DNA of 15,715 nt from Caryophanales bacterium (GTDB lineage: Bacteria > Bacillota_I > Bacilli_A > RFN20 > CAG-826). This document shows, one piece after another, positions 13,813-15,715 of the stretch; positions within the stretch are counted from its first letter, which is position 1; each line of letters opens with the position of its first letter. The notes beneath the pieces are model-generated. The model did no database searches, had not been told where the DNA came from, and was given only the letters and a program-made list of their open reading frames with translations. The translations under genes and the position numbers were made by a program. The stretch is taken from positions 1 to 15,715 of the forward strand of contig JALEUF010000118.1 in assembly GCA_022781015.1 (NCBI GenBank). The letters run 5' to 3'.

Positions 13813-15441
13813 CTACAAAATGTTATTTGTAGCATTTAATATATGGCTATTAAAATAAATCGCACTCTTAGGGTTAGTCTCTTTTTTAATTAAAGGCAAT
13901 ATCTTTTCCCTTAATTCTTCGATTCTATCTATTGTTCCGTTCGTATAGGCAATTACTACTCGTCTAGTTTCTTCTAATCTTGCTTTTAATCCCCCCAGAC
14001 GAAGCTGCCCTACTTCCATTCCAATTGGTTTATTGTCGATAATCCATCTTTTCCTATATTGGGTAGAGAAATCACTTAATCTATTGATGCATTCTTCAAT
14101 TCTAGGCAATAGATTCTTTAGTTCTTCCTTATCGCCTTTTCGGTAGGCATCCCTCAATCTAACTCCTAATGAAACCTTAATTGATAAGAGGTGACATAAA
14201 GAAGCTAGATAATCAAAGATATATTTGTATTCCCCACATCTAAAACTTACTTCACTTAGCTTCTTCGCATGCTTTTCAAATAGGATTTCATCATTAATGT
14301 CAACCCTACTATCAAATATGCCTAACAATGGATCGTTATAGAGAAAATACTTACATGGGTTAACTAATTTAGGATCATCCCCTTCTCCTGGATTAGTTAT
14401 TTGGTTAGGGATTTCTAATAATTTTAAATCGTCGTACTTATAGCCTAAGACATTAAAGAAATCTTCTTTGATTTTATTAATATCATTAATTCCCTTGGCG
14501 ATTTCAGAAGCAAAGAACAATGATGTAACAGATGAAAACATTGAGCATTCAGCCCCGTTATCACCCCAACCGGTCATGATGACGTTCCTGACTTTGTTAT
14601 CGATACAACTTCTAATTCCTGGGGCAATAGTTTCTTCTGCCTTGCTTAATAAAGGGGCAAATCCGGCCCAAGTCCATACTCCAGAGGCAAAATAAAGCGA
14701 ACTGGAATTAATTTCCTTATGGAGAGATATCATCTTGTCATAGATATTCTTGTCATTATGGTAATAATCCCAATAGACTTGCAAGACATCCTTAGGAACA
14801 TCTTTCAATTTATTTGGATCCATCTTGGCATCGACGTTGTAATAAAAAGAGTTATTAGATGCCAATCTAAAGAACATATCAGACCACATCATCACGCTGA
14901 AACCGTGTTTCTTTGCAATCTCATTAACTTTATTTAGGTGTCTAATAAAGATGTCGGTCCTATCTTGATATCCGTGTAATTCTTTATATTTCCCTAGTCC
15001 TAGTAAGTGAGCCTCGTCCATTCCGATATGGACTCTTCTAGAGGTAAATTCTTTTTCTAATGAAGAAAACATATTATCGATTAGTTGATAAGTTCTTTCA
15101 TCATCTACTAGCAAGATGTCATTTATATCGTTAATCGAAGAATAATCTTCATGACGGAATATTTGATTTAGATGGGCAAGAGTTTGGATACAAGGAATTA
15201 ATTCAACCCCATGTTCTTTCGCATATTCATCTATCTCTTTTAAATCAGAAACGCTATATCTTCCACGAAGATAGCCAAAATACGGCTCTTTATCAACTTC
15301 ATATGTATCTTCGATATAGAGCATTAAGGCGTTATAATCCATTTTCTTTAATAAACGGATTAATCTTTTAACCGATTCAACATTCAAAACCCCATCTCTA
15401 GAACAATCAACCATAAAGGCAAATGTATCAAAGTTTTTCAT
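13813..15441 (-). CDS. GH20-family beta-N-acetylhexosaminidase
   Basis: 542 residues, no signal peptide, so cytoplasmic. GcnA/GH20C-type TIM barrel: PYFGYLRGRYS (53-63), catalytic D142-E143 in HIGMDEAHLLGLGKY, MMWSDMFFR (184-192), VYWDYY (222-227), VWTWAGFAP (255-263) and GWGDNGAECS (291-300). The active-site tryptophans (W186, W224, W256, W258, W292) are all present, making this the more canonical of the two paralogs. It should release terminal GlcNAc or GalNAc from imported oligosaccharides; substrate not resolvable from sequence. The ATG at 15441 was chosen over an in-frame TTG at 15462 because AGGGAG sits just upstream at normal spacing. It lies directly upstream of the galactose-type sensing operon and may be a target of it, or be partly co-transcribed with it. 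Confidence 0.9.
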   Translation of the reverse strand: MKNFDTFAFMVDCSRDGVLNVESVKRLIRLLKKMDYNALMLYIEDTYEVDKEPYFGYLRGRYSVSDLKEIDEYAKEHGVELIPCIQTLAHLNQIFRHEDYSSINDINDILLVDDERTYQLIDNMFSSLEKEFTSRRVHIGMDEAHLLGLGKYKELHGYQDRTDIFIRHLNKVNEIAKKHGFSVMMWSDMFFRLASNNSFYYNVDAKMDPNKLKDVPKDVLQVYWDYYHNDKNIYDKMISLHKEINSSSLYFASGVWTWAGFAPLLSKAEETIAPGIRSCIDNKVRNVIMTGWGDNGAECSMFSSVTSLFFASEIAKGINDINKIKEDFFNVLGYKYDDLKLLEIPNQITNPGEGDDPKLVNPCKYFLYNDPLLGIFDSRVDINDEILFEKHAKKLSEVSFRCGEYKYIFDYLASLCHLLSIKVSLGVRLRDAYRKGDKEELKNLLPRIEECINRLSDFSTQYRKRWIIDNKPIGMEVGQLRLGGLKARLEETRRVVIAYTNGTIDRIEELREKILPLIKKETNPKSAIYFNSHILNATNNIL

Positions 15442-15476
15442 ATCTTCTCCCTGGAAGTTCAAGTGAGTTGCTTATT

Positions 15477-15482
15477 ATTATA
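15477..15482 (-). promoter_or_regulatory. Consensus -10 of the GH20 promoter, no clear -35
   Basis: TATAAT lies on the minus strand 35 bp before the ATG at 15441. The expected -35 position reads AAAGAA, and the nearest TTGAAA is 21 bp away. A perfect -10 without a -35 suggests an activator-dependent promoter, for example by the nearby AraC-type regulator (inference). Confidence 0.45.
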
Positions 15483-15564
15483 AGGGAATTATTAAACCTT
15501 TCTTTTCAATTTTAATAAAGTTGTAGATTTTTTTAAACTAAAATTAGGTTTTTGTGAGTAAATC

Positions 15565-15585
15565 AATACACGTCCCCCATGTATT
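15565..15585. repeat. Inverted repeat upstream of the GH20 promoter
   Basis: AATACACG and CATGTATT are 8-bp arms (one mismatch) around TCCCC. As minus-strand RNA the mismatch becomes a G-U pair. No T-run follows in either useful direction, so a regulator site is more likely than a terminator. It lies about 80 bp upstream of the -10, where an activator site could be. Confidence 0.3.
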
Positions 15586-15589
15586 TTCT

Positions 15590-15640
15590 TATCTAAAAGA
15601 AAAAGCCTAGATGCATCTAGGTTAGACACGTTCTAGGCTT
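15590..15640 (-). terminator. Terminator of the gene entering from the right edge
   Basis: AAGCCTAGA (15603-15611) and TCTAGGCTT (15632-15640) form a 9-bp stem, followed on the minus strand by TTTTTCTTTT. An inner 16-bp palindrome CCTAGATGCATCTAGG (15606-15621) shares the left arm, so two alternative hairpins compete. The stem starts about 15 bp after the stop at 15655. Confidence 0.7.
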
Positions 15641-15654
15641 AAGAATTTAAATAA

Positions 15655-15715
15655 TTACTTAGTGGTTTTTGGACCAGCAGCAACAAGAGCTTTACCAGCT
15701 TCATTAGATTCATAT
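15655..15715 (-). CDS. C-terminal end of an unidentified protein
   Basis: A frame open to the right edge ends at TAA (15655-15657) and encodes YESNEAGKALVAAGPKTTK. I do not recognise it. Codons are the GCT/GGT/GTT/CCA/AAA type common in highly expressed genes, and a strong terminator follows at once, which supports a real, well-expressed gene. Only 19 complete residues are visible. Confidence 0.5.
   Translation of the reverse strand, partial: YESNEAGKALVAAGPKTTK

Noticed and set aside
15442..15462. TTG start at 15462 for the right-hand GH20 gene
   Set aside because: AGGGAG lies between it and the ATG at 15441, which is the better-placed and standard start codon.
15603..15640. Terminator for a plus-strand transcript
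   Set aside because: Bases after it on the plus strand are AAGAATTTAA with no T-run, and there is no plus-strand gene before it; the T-run is on the minus side.
1..15715. CRISPR arrays, tRNA/rRNA genes, insertion sequences, prophage genes, Mollicutes TGA=Trp code
   Set aside because: No regularly spaced direct repeats, cloverleaf or rRNA-like stretches, transposase or phage motifs were seen. Trp is encoded by TGG and TGA is used as a stop.

Overview
The window is AT-rich, bacterial, and reads with the standard code: Trp is TGG, and TAA, TAG and TGA are all used as stops. Lipoprotein signals, AGGAGG-type ribosome sites, YesM/YesN-type signalling and a cre-like site point to a low-GC Firmicute or Mollicutes-related Bacilli lineage, probably from a host-associated, glycan-rich habitat. 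That placement is inference; there is no rRNA or other marker here.

Layout, read right to left because most genes lie on the minus strand. The 3' end of an unidentified gene (15655-15715) is followed by its terminator. Next comes a GH20 beta-N-acetylhexosaminidase (13813-15441). A tightly overlapped signalling operon follows: AraC-type response regulator (12139-13731), YesM-type histidine kinase (10418-12142), and an MglB-like lipoprotein of normal domain order (9418-10428). After a weak terminator and a promoter overlapped by a cre-like palindrome comes mglBAC (9266 to 4855), a galactose/glucose-type ABC importer with hairpins at the 5' end, between mglB and mglA, and after mglC. A small membrane protein (4505-4804) follows. 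Two plus-strand genes (3069-4519) that look like a tandem pair of catalytically degenerate PlsX relatives converge on it. Divergent from them is a ROK repressor (1831-2925) overlapped by a second, divergent GH20 gene (249-1844). The left edge holds the start of a secreted protein on the minus strand (1-111).

The central observation is that the transporter's binding protein (8118-9266) appears to be a natural circular permutant of MglB. The half that is C-terminal in normal MglB comes first, directly after the lipoprotein signal, and the normally N-terminal half comes last. The neighbouring lipoprotein at 9418-10428 has the normal order and keeps every sugar-contact residue known from E. coli MglB, so it serves as an internal control. 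The MglC permease also carries a charged helical N-terminal extension of about 220 residues.

Proposed working model (inference): the normal-order lipoprotein reports extracellular galactose/glucose to the histidine kinase, the response regulator activates mglBAC and possibly the adjacent GH20 gene, and CcpA-like control acts at the cre. Both GH20 enzymes lack signal peptides and would release HexNAc from imported oligosaccharides, one of them under ROK repressor control.
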